NCBI GenBank assembly: GCA_029891385.1 | Contig: CM057233.1 | Location: 54,824,063-54,888,062, forward strand | Direction: 5' to 3' | DNA: 64,000 nt | From: Erythroxylum novogranatense | Taxonomy: Eukaryota; Streptophyta; Magnoliopsida; Malpighiales; Erythroxylaceae | Shown: piece after piece, positions 46,350 to 56,759 of the stretch | How positions within the stretch are numbered: position 1 is the stretch's first letter | Layout: each line of letters begins with the position of its first letter | Notes under the pieces: model-generated | What the model was told of the DNA's origin: nothing | What the model saw: only the letters and a program-made list of their open reading frames with translations | The model's database searches: none | Made by a program: the position numbers and the translations under genes

Positions 46350-47900
46350 CCGCCCATTGAAACTTTGTCTCAATAAACTGAAGACTGACAATCCTTCTCT
46401 GAATGTAGTACCGTAAGAAGTGATGTCTGACTTCGATATGCTTCACTCTCGAATGCTGAATTGGATTATTCGGCAAGTTGATGGCGCTCATGTTGTCGCA
46501 AAAGATTGGGATCTCCACTTCTTGTACTGAGTAATCTTCTAGTTGATATTTGATCCACAATGTTTGTGAACAGCAGCTTGCGACAGACATGTACTCAGCT
46601 TCAGCAGTTGATAGGGCGATTGAACTTTGTCTCTTGCTTGACCAGGAAACTAGGTTTGAGCCAAGAAAGTGATAGCCTCCACTCGTACTCTTCCTATCAA
46701 TTCTATCTCCGGCATAGTCCGCATCACAATATCCAATCAACTTGAAATCTTTACCTTTCTCATACATTAAGCAAAGATCAGTAGTACCTACGACATATCT
46801 CATAATTCTTTTAACAGCAATGTAATGAGACTCTCTAGGATCGGCCTAAAATCTTGCACACAAGCATGCACTAAACAGTATGTCAGGTCTACTTGCTGTA
46901 AGATAAAACAAAGAACCAATCATCCCTCTATACAGGGTTTGATCCACCTTCTTACCAACTTCGTCTCTAGACAAAAGGTTCGAAGGATGCATCGGACTTG
47001 CCATAGATTTCACTATTTCCATATCAAACTTAGACAACAATTCTTTCACATATTTTTGTTGATGGATAAAGATCTTTTCTTCGGTTTGCTTAACTTGCAA
47101 TCCAAGAAAGAACTTTAACTCTCCCATCATACTCATCTCAAACTCATTTTCATCAAATTTTCAAAACTCATGAACAAACTTTTTGAAGTCACACCAAAAA
47201 TAATGTCATCAACATAAATTTGAACTAAAATAAAATCATTCTCAAAATTATTCCTAAAGAGTGTCTTATCTACCTGACCTCTACTAAATCCTCTCTCAAT
47301 GAGAAAAGTACTTAAACGATCATACCAAGCGCTAGGAGCTTGTTTCAAGCCGTACAAAGCCTTATGAAGTATATAGACATGATCCGGATACTTAATATCC
47401 TCGAAACCAGGAGGTTGCTTAACATACACTTCTTCGTCTATAAAACCATTCAGAAATGCTCTTTTCACATCCATTTGAAAAAGCTTTATATCATAACAAA
47501 TAACATATGCAAGCAATATCCGAATAGCTTCAATTCTTGCTATCGGAGCATACGTCTCATTATAGCCTATTCCTTCTTGCTAATTATAGCCTTGTGCTAC
47601 TAATCTTTCTTTATTCCGACTTACTCTTCCTGATTTGTCTAACTTATTCTTAAAAACCCATCTAGTTCCTATGATGGATTTCTTCAAGGGTTTAGGAACC
47701 AAGCACCAAACTTTGTTCCTAGTAAATTGGTTCAGCTCCTCTTGTATAGCTAAAATCCATGCTTCATCTTGAAGAGCTTCATCAATCTTCTTAGGCTCTA
47801 TTTTAGAGACAAATGTTGCATTAGCTTCTCTTCTGAAATTGGACCTTGTTCGGACTCCTTTTAAGGTCTCTCCTATGTTAACTCTTCCGGATGAGAACTC
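46350..47900 (-). pseudogene. Element C reverse transcriptase and RNase H (interrupted by E)
   Basis: 47516-47133: FQMDVKRAFLNGFIDEEVYV, YGLKQAPSAWYDRL and the intact YVDD of QIYVDDIIFG. A one-base shift at ~47135 leads to 47136-46846 (GELKFFLGLQVKQTEEKIF, SPMHPSNLL, SLFYLTASRPD) and a TAG at ~46846 in ARF-stop-ADP, where CAG is usual. RNase H, 46803-46350: YCDADYAGDRIDRKSTSG, STAEAEYMSVA and FCDNMSAINL supply the catalytic D, E and D. It ends at QWADI where E is inserted, and finishes at 36472-36578. The RT N-terminus (47520-47880) has a stop in YN-stop-QEG. Copia RT and RNase H beyond doubt. Confidence 0.92.
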
Positions 47901-48960
47901 TTATATCTTCAATCCTTTTTTAACCCAAGAGTCTCTAGAATATCCTCAATCTTGTCTACCTGAGTTTCTGATGATGAAGCTTCTTTAGTATCACCTAAGG
48001 GCATTGAAGGGATTTCACTATCCATATCATCTTCCTTACTTGGTTGGGAACTATCATCAAACTTGACATGAATAGTCTCCTCAACAGTCTTCGAGGTAAA
48101 ATTATAAACCCTAAAAACCTTCGATGATAAGGAGTATCCTAGAAAATTTCCTGAATAGGTCTTTGAATAGAATTTGTCTAACATTTCCTTTGTATTCAGT
48201 ATAGAACACTTGCAACCAAATGGATGAAAGTAGGATATATTTGGTCTCCTTCCATTCCATAACTCATAAGGAGTTTTTTTCAACAAAGATCGCAACAATA
48301 TTCTCTTCTGAATGTAATATGTTGTATTCACAGCTTTTGCCCAGAAGTACTTAGGAAGATTCATCTCACACAGCATAGTCCTTGCCATCTCTTGAATCGT
48401 CCTGTTCTTCCTTTCAACAACTCCATTTTACTGTGGAGTCCTAGGAGCAGAGAAATTATGGAAAATTCCATTCTCCTCACATAATATTCTAAACTTCTCA
48501 TTCTCAAATTCTCCACCATGATCACTCCTAATACTATCTATCGACATTTCTTTTTCATTTTGTAACTTTTTGGAAAGGGTTCTAAAACACTTAAAAGACT
48601 CATCTTTGTGTGGCAAAAATAGTATCCAACAAAATCTAATAAAGTCATCAACAATAACAAGTACAGATTTCTTTCTGCCAAGACTCATTGTCCTAGTTGG
48701 ACCAAATAAATCCATATGTAACAACTCTAGAGGTCTAGATGATGTTACAGTATTTTTAGAAGAAAACGATGTTTTGACTTGTTTTCCTTTATGACAACTT
48801 TCAAAAAAGAAATCCTTGTCAAAACTTATTTTTGGTAAACCTCTTACCAAATCATGCTTTAACAACTTTGAAATATGTTTAAAACTTACATGACCTAGCT
48901 TTTTATGCCATATTAGCTTTCTTCATCAGTTGATAAAAAACACGAAACATTTTGTTTTTG
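47901..48960 (-). pseudogene. Element C integrase
   Basis: 48865-48428: a zinc-domain end where only SCHKGKQ remains of the usual CxxC (the first Cys replaced within FFFESC), HMDLFGPTR (first Asp), VIVDDFIRFCWI, RSDHGGEFEN (second Asp). A TAA where CAA is expected separates 48388-47909, which resumes with NGVVERKNRTIQEM (catalytic Glu), NTTYYIQKR, ELWNGRRPNISYFHPFGCKC and an acidic tail. The DDE triad is present across the stop. Confidence 0.9.
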
Positions 48961-48968
48961 AAAATCTT

Positions 48969-49292
48969 CTAAATCAATTTTGTAAAGATTATTTCGTCTT
49001 TTGACAGAAAAGAATATAGACCCATCTTGTTTCTAATTTTACAAAGATTTTGATTGAACGTAACTTCAAAGTCAGAATCACACAATTGACTGACACTAAT
49101 CAAGTTGTGTTTTAGACCATCAACAAGCAGCACATTATCAATACATGCAAAAGAATATTTACCTATTTTATCGATTCCAATTATCTTGCCATGCTGGTTG
49201 TCTCCAAAAGTTATCGATCCTCCCTTCTTATACTGAAGATCTAGGAACATAGACCTTCTTCTCATCATGTGTCGCGAGCATCCACTGTCCAA
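48969..49292 (-). pseudogene. Element C protease and pre-integrase region
   Basis: Frame with YLDSGCSRHMM at its start (catalytic DSG intact), then GGSITFGDNQHGKIIGIDKI, VDGLKHNLISVSQLCDSDFE and FLSKDEIIF. This is the standard Sirevirus-type aspartic protease, which would cut the polyprotein. The ORF is one open piece of 107 codons; it is cut off from gag by frame changes at ~49300-49340 and from integrase by stops near 48960. Confidence 0.88.
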
Positions 49293-49329
49293 ATACCAAT
49301 AGTGCTTGCTACCACTTCCAAGGAGGGAT

Positions 49330-50957
49330 ATCTGCAGGAGATATTATTTTATTTTTCGGTACCCAAATTTTCTTGAGTCCTTTCGGGTTAGTGAAATACA
49401 TAGAATGATAGTGATGCATTTGATAAGATTGTTGATGAAAATGTGATTGTTGGAACTTCTTTTTTGAAAGAAAGACTTCCTTTTCTGTTGAGACTTATTT
49501 CTAGTAAACCCTAATCCAGTTTTATCACTCGGATATCTACACTTTCCTAACATATCATTCATTTTTCTCGTACTTTCAGTGAAAGTTGCTAGATCAGCTG
49601 AAAGACTCTTGATCCTAAGCTTCAGTTGGTTGATCTCTTCATATCTATCTATAACTCCCTTTTTCTTAATTTCCTCTACTTGCTTTTTTAAGCAGGTGTT
49701 CTCTCTTTCTATCTCTTGCATATTTTTCAGATTTTCTACATACTTTTTCTTCAACAGTTTGTACTATTTTAGAATAGCATGGGAATCTTCTAATAGTTCA
49801 GAATATGCATCTTGCAAGTCATCATATTTAGAGGTTACCTCCTCATCACTTTCTTCTTCGGCTACCAGGCATATATTTGCATGATCTAATGTCTCAGAGC
49901 ATGTATCTGATTTGGATGAATCTAGATCCTCCTAGGTTGTCATCATGCTTTTCTTTCCTTCCCTACTCTTCTTTGGTTTCCTCTTTAATGATGGACACTC
50001 GGACTTGTAATGTCCTGGTTTGTTGAACTCGTAGCATATGATGGATGTCTTCTCTATCTTCCCATCATCTTTGTCATTCTTTTTGAAGATTTGATTTCCT
50101 TTGGACTTCTTCTTCACCATCCGTTTGATCTTCTTGGAAATGAAGGATAGCTTGTCATCTTCTTCACTCGACTCCTATTCTGACTCACTGGAATCATCGT
50201 TATTTGATTCTTCAATCTTCAGCGCTTTTGATGAATTCCTCTTCCTTTGAGTCTTATGATTCTTTTGTCCGGCCTTTAGTGCTATCGACTTGTCCCGTTT
50301 GGGCTTGTCTTCAGCATCGAGCTCAATTTCATGTATCTTCAACGATCCAAGCAGTTCGTCAAGTTTTAATATGCTTAAATCCTTGGCTTCCTGTATTGCA
50401 GTAACTTTTGGTCTCCACCTCTTTGGTAGACATTTTAGGATCTTACGAACATGATCTTGGTTGTCGTAAGTTCTTCCAAGAGCTTTTAATCCATTGATAA
50501 TTATTTGAAATCTTCCAAACATTTGATCAATAGATTCTTTATCTTTCATTTTGAACAGCTCGTACTGATGCACAAGAATACTTATCTTGGATTCTTTAAC
50601 TTGGTTCATACCTTCATGTGCAATGGATAACGTATCACACATCTCCTTCGCAGTATCACATCCGTGGACTTTATCGTACTCACTTCTGCTTAAGGCACAA
50701 CTCAAGAAGAACTTTGTTTTGAAGTTTAGTTGAAATCTCGCCTTTTGATCAACCGTCCATCTGATTCATGGAATAAGATTTCCTTCCTCATCCGCTGGTG
50801 TGTATGGTCCATTCTCTATTACATCCCAAAGGTCAACATAAGTAGATTCGATAAACAACCACATCCTATCTTTCCAGTAGTGATAGTCTTCTCCGTTAAA
50901 TATTGGAGGTCTAGTAACTGAGGCACCTTCTGCTATGTATGTATGTGATTCCGCCAT
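49330..50957 (-). pseudogene. Element C gag
   Basis: ATG at 50957 (MAESHTYIAEGASVTRPPIF) with FNGEDYHYWKDRMWLFIES, stop at ~50766. 50705-50175: SEYDKVHGCDTAKEMCDTLS, QYELFKMKDKESIDQMFGRF, KCLPKRWRPKVTAIQEAKDL, the usual gag core. After a TAG, 50120-49932 holds a zinc knuckle reading CYEFNKPGHYKSEC; the second Cys is Phe, so it is damaged. 49754-49344 is a coiled-coil region (EIERENTCLKKQVEEIKKKG), typical of Sirevirus gag. Breaks separate each part. Confidence 0.9.
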
Positions 50958-51000
50958 AATCTTTAATCAACACTTTATTAAGGTGATCCTTGGACACCAA

Positions 51001-51012
51001 GCTCTGATACCA
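51001..51012 (-). other. Primer-binding site of element C
   Basis: GCTCTGATACCA, reverse of TGGTATCAGAGC (initiator tRNA-Met), two bases from the LTR edge at 51015. Confidence 0.92.
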
Positions 51013-51014
51013 AT

Positions 51015-51236
51015 TGAAGTGAATCATACGATAATACAAGGCTTATTATACAATATACAAATGTACAAGAAGGGGGGGTTGAATTGTGTATTTTTTAGTT
51101 AAGCCCCTTCGAAAACGTTTTGTTAAAAGAAACTTGTTCTTTTCACAAGAGCTACTAAAAATCAAAGTTATAAATTATTTTTTGAAAACTTGTATAAAAA
51201 CTAGTAGGATCGAAAATTGAAAGATAAGAGAGATTA
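51015..51236 (-). repeat. Element C 5' LTR, inner part
   Basis: TGAAGTGAATCATACG onward, nearly identical to 32300-32520; ends with GATTA (51232-51236), the target copy next to solo LTR H. Confidence 0.92.
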
Positions 51237-54200
51237 TGTTGGACCCCGAACCTTGAAGCGAAAATCTAGAAATAATAAAAGAGATCAAATGAGTGTTTTG
51301 TGTGTAAATTATGTTATGGATGAATATGATATTAGATTGTGATTTATGCATGGTTGATGAGCTGAAAAACCTTAAGCATGAATCATGGTTATGTTATATA
51401 AGTGAGATATTAGAAAAAGGCAAGAGAGGATCTTGGTGAATGACAATATGTGATTTAAATGTAAGCAATCATTTGGATTGAGGTTGAGTATTGGATTGAT
51501 TCCAATGTCAAAATTAATTGGTTGAATGAGATTAAAATAGAAGAAGTGAAGTTGGCAAGAATGATAAGTTTTGCATGTGGATAGAAATGTGTATGATGAT
51601 TTAAGGGAAATTAGGGAATAATTGACATATAATTGGCCAAAGTTGCCTTCTTTAAAGTTGTAGCTTGCTCTTTTATCTTTCCAAGGAGATCAATTATGCA
51701 TGTTTTCGAGATCAAAGTTAAGAGATATAGTTGATGCAAGTTATGATGTTTATAAAGATTTATGTTTAGTGATAGCTTTGATGAATGTTTGAAATTTGAG
51801 GTTTTGATGAACCAATTTAGTTGAGATTTGAGAATTTCATGAATTGAATTTGTTGCTTGAATTATTATGAAGTGTTTAGACATTTGAATGAGTAAATATG
51901 TGAAGATTATAAGTGTATATGATGTTAGTTTGGATGTGAGAAACATTGGAAAAAGGTTGAAGAAGTTTTGGAAAATCGCATGTCCGTTAAACGGACATGG
52001 AAGTCCGTTTAACGAACAGCTACGGGTCAAAAGGACCCCTTTCTATGTGTATGTCCGTTAGACGGACACGGATGTCCGTTAAACGGACTTTCTCGGACGA
52101 TTTGGCACAGTTTTGGCCGTATGTGTCCGTTAAACGGACATGCATGTCCGTTTAACGGACAGCTACGGGTCACCTTGAGTAAAATGCATTTTTCACCAGT
52201 TTTGAGGCCGAATCTCGTTTTAAGGCCTCTAATATGAGTTGTAGATCTTGATCTTATCTTTCAAATGGCGCTATAAGGCAGTCATTTGGATATTTTTAGA
52301 TAAAGTTCTGGAATTTTCTCCAAAAGAGTTTCAAATTGATTTCTGTTTTGAACATGTTGAGTTGTTTTGATCATAACTCACTCATCCGACCTCGGATTGA
52401 GGCGATTCTTGAAGCATTGAATTCCTAACACATGTATCCTTCTCTCCATGAAAATTTGTATCAATTGGAGTTGAATTGAAAGAGTTTGATTGAATCATAT
52501 GATAATCATAATGTTTTGTCTCATTCTGAGCTTGCTATTTTCCTTCCTCATCCGACCTTGTCAAACAATTTGCTTATATCTTTTCCGTCCGACATCCGAA
52601 TGACTTGGTTCTCGAAGCATTAGACTCCTAAGACAATGAAGTTCATGACTATATGAAAATTATGAATTTTAGAGATTTAATTGAGTAAGATTAATTGAAT
52701 CAAAGTGAGACAGGAAAGTTTCTGAACATAGTTCAGTACTTTGCGAGTTTCGGGATCTGTAGAGATCCGATTGAAGCGAGGTTTGAGGCGAAATGAAGTT
52801 AAGACATGGAGCTACAATTGTTATTAAGAAATGAAATTTCAATTTAGTCTATAAGAATGTGTAATTGTGGAAAGAAGTGAATTGCTAGAAAATATGTTGG
52901 CAAATGATGTGTCTGACATGTTTTGAGCATAACTTTCGATATAGTGCTCCGAATTGGATGATTCTTGAGGCATTATGAAATTAAGACAATGAGGAACAAC
53001 TCTCTAGAAGGAAGTTTTGACTAATTCCTTCTTTTTGATGATGAAACTAATGTCCCAAAGTAAGCTTGTATGGAAAGAAAGTTCAGGGGCATTTCTGGAA
53101 ATTAACTTAAGGATTTGAGTTTAAGGCTTATAAGCAAGGGGCAAAAGGGTCTTTTATACCTCATTTAATTACTTGGCTTATATTTAAAGAAGGATTGTCG
53201 TTTTTTCAAAGAGGAGACACGAAAATTCTAGAAGAAGAAAGAAGAAAGAAGAAGAAGGAAGAGAGAAGAGGAGAAATCGTGGAGAAAGAAGAGAGAAGAG
53301 GTGGGTTTTCTAATTTTAAAGGGTTCAAGCTTCTTTTTCCATGGATTCTTGAAGGAAAAGAGGGAAGGAGAAGAGATTTTACTCCAAGCCAAGAGGAATT
53401 TCGAAAATGGGAAGAGAAGGAGGTAAGAGAATCTTTAAGTTTGACTTTTTAGTGTTTTGTTAGTTTAGAAACATGGAAAAGGTGATGGGTTTGTGATTTC
53501 CTTGTTTAGTTTTGAAAGATTTCATAATGAATTGAGCTAATTTTAGATTTATGTGAGTTAAGGTTTGGATAAAGTTGAGAATTTGAGATTTTAGAAATTC
53601 TTGTTTTGGAAAGGTTGGAATTATGATGATTATAAGTTCCCTATAGTTGATTTGAGAATTATGATGATTATGATATTGGATTTTGGAAGATTATGGTGTA
53701 GAGAGGTTGGAATCTAAATGGGTTTGTGAAATATGATGATTTTGATATGGGTTTTGGATGATTATGGTTTAGGTGACTTATATGGGAAGAAAGAGTGAAG
53801 TAAAGATCAAGTGGAAGCTTTGGACAAGAGTATGGCATGGAATTAAAAAGTGGGTAATGCGTTTATTTTTCAAATTATGAGCTAATGATAAATGGTGGTT
53901 TTATAAGCTATTGTTTTATAAATGATTGAATCAATTTCTTTTGAAATGATTTGTAAAGTGTTAAATTCATTGTTTCCAAATGACTTACGAAAATCTACAA
54001 TGGTTCGGAATTGTCCGAAAATGATTTGAAATGTTTATTAAATGGATTTTTTTGGAGTGAATTGATAAAGATGAGATACTCATTGGAATTCATTGTGTTA
54101 AATTGATTGATGATATGATTATGTGAACTTGTGTGATATTGTGAATGATTGACATCATGTTGAATTTGACATTACATGAAAAAAATTGAATTTCCGAAAT

Positions 54201-55782
54201 ATGCCTTCGGGCAATATGAGTTTTCAAGCATGAATACGTGTTACATGGGTTTGGTTAGGTCCTTCATGTGGAGTCAGTGCACTGGTCTCATTTTTAAAGC
54301 CTTCTCCCGGTTGCCCGCTAGTGGCATAGGAGCTCCGTTTTCGGACTCCCATGTAGTTTCACTTGGCACGCATACGCTTTGCGGGAATGTGCAGTACGTC
54401 CTGTTTTATGGACCGACCCAAACTGATTGATGTGTTATATGCTTTACTTTGTTTAGAATGTGCTGCATTTATATGTAATGCAATTCATGGGTGCAATGGT
54501 TTGAAAGTTTGAAAAAAGGAGAATTTTGGATTTTTCAACTATGAGAGTTTTGTAAAGCTTTTTGTGTAAATGTTTATGAAAGATTCTGAATTTGAGAAGT
54601 TTTTGAGAAGTAAACCTTCACTGTTTTCGATCAACGGTAAATAAGGTTTGAAAATACTTTTGCTTATTATTTGTTTAATAAACATGTTATCCACGAGCTT
54701 CCGAGCTCACCCCCCTTTCATCCCCATCTCCAGGTATTCGAGCAGGAGATTGGATGAAAGACATAAAGACATTATTATTTGTATATGTTTTGTACTTTAT
54801 GTATTTGGTTTAAGTTTATTGGAAATGAAATATGGCTTAAAATGCCATTAGAGTATTGTAAGTAGTTAGTTCATAATGTATTTTTGAGATTATACAATTG
54901 TATAAGAACGTGAATCATGGAATTAGAAATGTGTATGGTTTTGAATTGTGCTATTTGGGTTTTGTATATCAATTGGATTGAGTTATGAATACAATTGGGA
55001 TATATGTTATATATATTAAGATATGGATGAATGAACTGGATGATGAGATTTTGGTTTGATTGTGATGAATATGAATTGATATGAAAATGACTTGAAGTGG
55101 TTTAGAATCTAGGATTTGCGTTACTGCTGAGATCCCGGACGGAGGGTCCGGTAGATCATGATGGATGTGTGATTGCTGATAGTTATAGTAGTGAGTTTAC
55201 TATTTGCAAGTTTGGGTTTTGTTCTTGTGCAGCCGTTATGCTGCCGAATTTTATATGACAGTATATGAATAAGAGAAATTTGAGTATGATTGTATGATTT
55301 GATTAACATGAATATGAGTTTAAGAAAACAGTTCCAAAGAGGGAAACTGTTTGATATGAAAATAAAATGGATTAAATGATGAAAGAAACGAACAAAATTT
55401 TCACCGATTTCAGATGGATTAGTCATAAGGGTTTCCAACGCGTCAGGAGCTTTCTATTTTCACGCTTCGGATGTCAGGATTTGAACTTTCAGTGTCAATT
55501 GATCTATTTGATTCCCATTGGTATTTGATATTCGATTTCAGTTGAATTTCGATCCTATTAGCTTCGCATTTGTTTCGTTTCACTTGTATATTCTGATTCA
55601 TGTGATTGTGTCCCATTTGTATTCGATCTGATCCTTTATTTTTCGTTCCGTTTTGGATTCTTTTAAGACTGATCATATGCAGTACAATCGAATTCTATTC
55701 AAGAGTGCTCATGATCAAGTGGTTTATCAGCGTTAGTGTATTAAGTGGTTAAGAAGTTGGGTCTCGGGAACGGGATCCAACA
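51237..55782 (+). mobile_element. H: 4.55 kb solo LTR, gypsy-like; TSD GATTA
   Basis: Starts TGTTGGACCCCG and ends CGGGATCCAACA, an imperfect inverted repeat (11 of 12) with TG...CA ends. Flanks are exact GATTA at 51232-51236 and 55783-55787, and the C LTR is contiguous on either side. No PBS, gag or pol lies inside and its ends are not repeated internally, so it is a solo LTR. Orientation shown is arbitrary, chosen because a purine-rich segment followed by AGGTAAGAG (~53420) lies in the same relative position as in T1. It shares degenerate modules with T1. The ORFs at 53195-53452, 54176-54430 and 51611-52030 have no recognised domain. Confidence 0.88.
51981..52172. repeat. Palindrome array (GTCCGTTWAACGGAC) in solo LTR H
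   Basis: Six 15-bp inverted repeats at 51982, 52003, 52053, 52073, 52125 and 52146: arms GTCCGTT/AACGGAC around one A or T. Four are perfect, two carry one change (AACGAAC; TAGACGG). They come in pairs about 20 bp apart, and the first and last pairs lie in a ~50-bp duplicated block ending AGCTACGGGTCA. Confidence 0.93.
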
Positions 55783-55787
55783 GATTA

Positions 55788-56100
55788 AGAGGTGAGAGAT
55801 GTTGACACAACGATTTTTATACTGGTTCACCCCAAATCGTGGGTTACATCCATTCCTCAGATATCTTTTTGAGATTTCACTATCTCTTAAAACGTTACAA
55901 GTATTCTTTGTCTTCGAGCCTCTTCAGGTCTCTCACAATTAGTATTCTTTCACACTTAACCTCTGTAGGCTATCTGCACTACTTTCAACTGAAAGGTTTT
56001 TCGAGCTTTGTTACAGAAAAATAGCTCTAGATTTTTCACACAATAGTTTCTCTTAAGTATTGCTAAGCTTTTTGATTTCTTTAACTTTTGTAACTTTTTC
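55788..56100 (-). repeat. Element C 5' LTR, outer part before D
   Basis: Continues the C LTR (AAGAGGTGAGAGATGTTGACAC), matching 32527-32835 in the 3' LTR, until cut at 56101 by D. Confidence 0.9.
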
Positions 56101-56759
56101 TGTAGCACCCCACTCCCGACGAGACCCGAACCCGACATCAACAGTGATATCCGAGCCCGTGACCCGCGAGGGTGGCGTACTAGAACAATCACTACCTTTT
56201 TAAAACTCATTATAACATTTATCTTCTCTTTCAAAAACAGTTGAGTGCGCAAAACGATAATGATTTGGGCCCGCAATATTAAAACATTTTCATACGAAAT
56301 CATTGTTTGGCCAAACACTATTTCAATAACCAAATCAGTTCATATACATATAATCATTTTCAAATTTGGCCCAATACAATTTCAATACCAAATTATGAAA
56401 ATACCAATTAGATACAATCCAAATTGACATTTATGCAGACGTGTACTGATCCCGACCCTTACTCTGACTCTTTGTAGTAGACATACTCCCGTTTCACTAA
56501 CGGGGTACTCTTCATTTCCTGAAAAATAATTGCAATGTTGGGTGAGTTTGCGAACTCAGTGAGAAACCATCATCGATGGTTCACCCAACTCATGCATCCA
56601 CAATCATATACACATTATATCACATGTTAACACATTCATAAAATCACATGCATTCAATTTCAGCCACACACGGACACCTTTGATCATTCATATATGCAAT
56701 ATGCATGTGACACTTTCATTTTCTTTTCGTTGTTGTGACCGTGCGCCTGAGTTCATTTT
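56101..56759 (-). mobile_element. D: gypsy LTR of the T1 family, truncated by F
   Basis: Begins TGTAGCACCCCACTCCCG, the reverse complement of the T1 LTR end with substitutions, and stays collinear (CCGAGCCCGTGACCCGCGAG; later CTCACCCAAC and ATCGATGGT text as at ~29955). It is inserted in the C LTR and broken by F at 56760. The remainder must lie beyond the window. Confidence 0.85.

Larger units (their letters stand above)
32300..56100 (-). mobile_element. Element C: Sirevirus-like Ty1/copia, minus strand, hosts E, H and D
   Basis: In + coordinates: 3' LTR (32300-33712), purine-rich tracts, env-like ORF (33942-36340), pol and gag (36472-36578 and 46350-50957, split by E), PBS (51001-51012), 5' LTR (51015-51236 and 55788-56100, split by H and cut by D). 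An extra ORF between pol and the 3' LTR, clusters of polypurine tracts, a gag with coiled coil and zinc knuckle, and an initiator-tRNA PBS together point to the Sirevirus (SIRE1/Maximus) group. Its left end TAAAGTG differs from the right TGAAGTG by one transition. Its right end and TSD lie outside the window. Confidence 0.88.

Noticed and set aside
53195..53452. Lys/Glu-rich ORF in H
   Set aside because: Purine-rich LTR segment giving low-complexity codons; T1 has a matching purine stretch without an equivalent ORF.
54176..54430. 84-codon ORF in the GC-rich island of H
   Set aside because: No recognisable domain; lies in LTR sequence, and the island is better explained as noncoding LTR structure.
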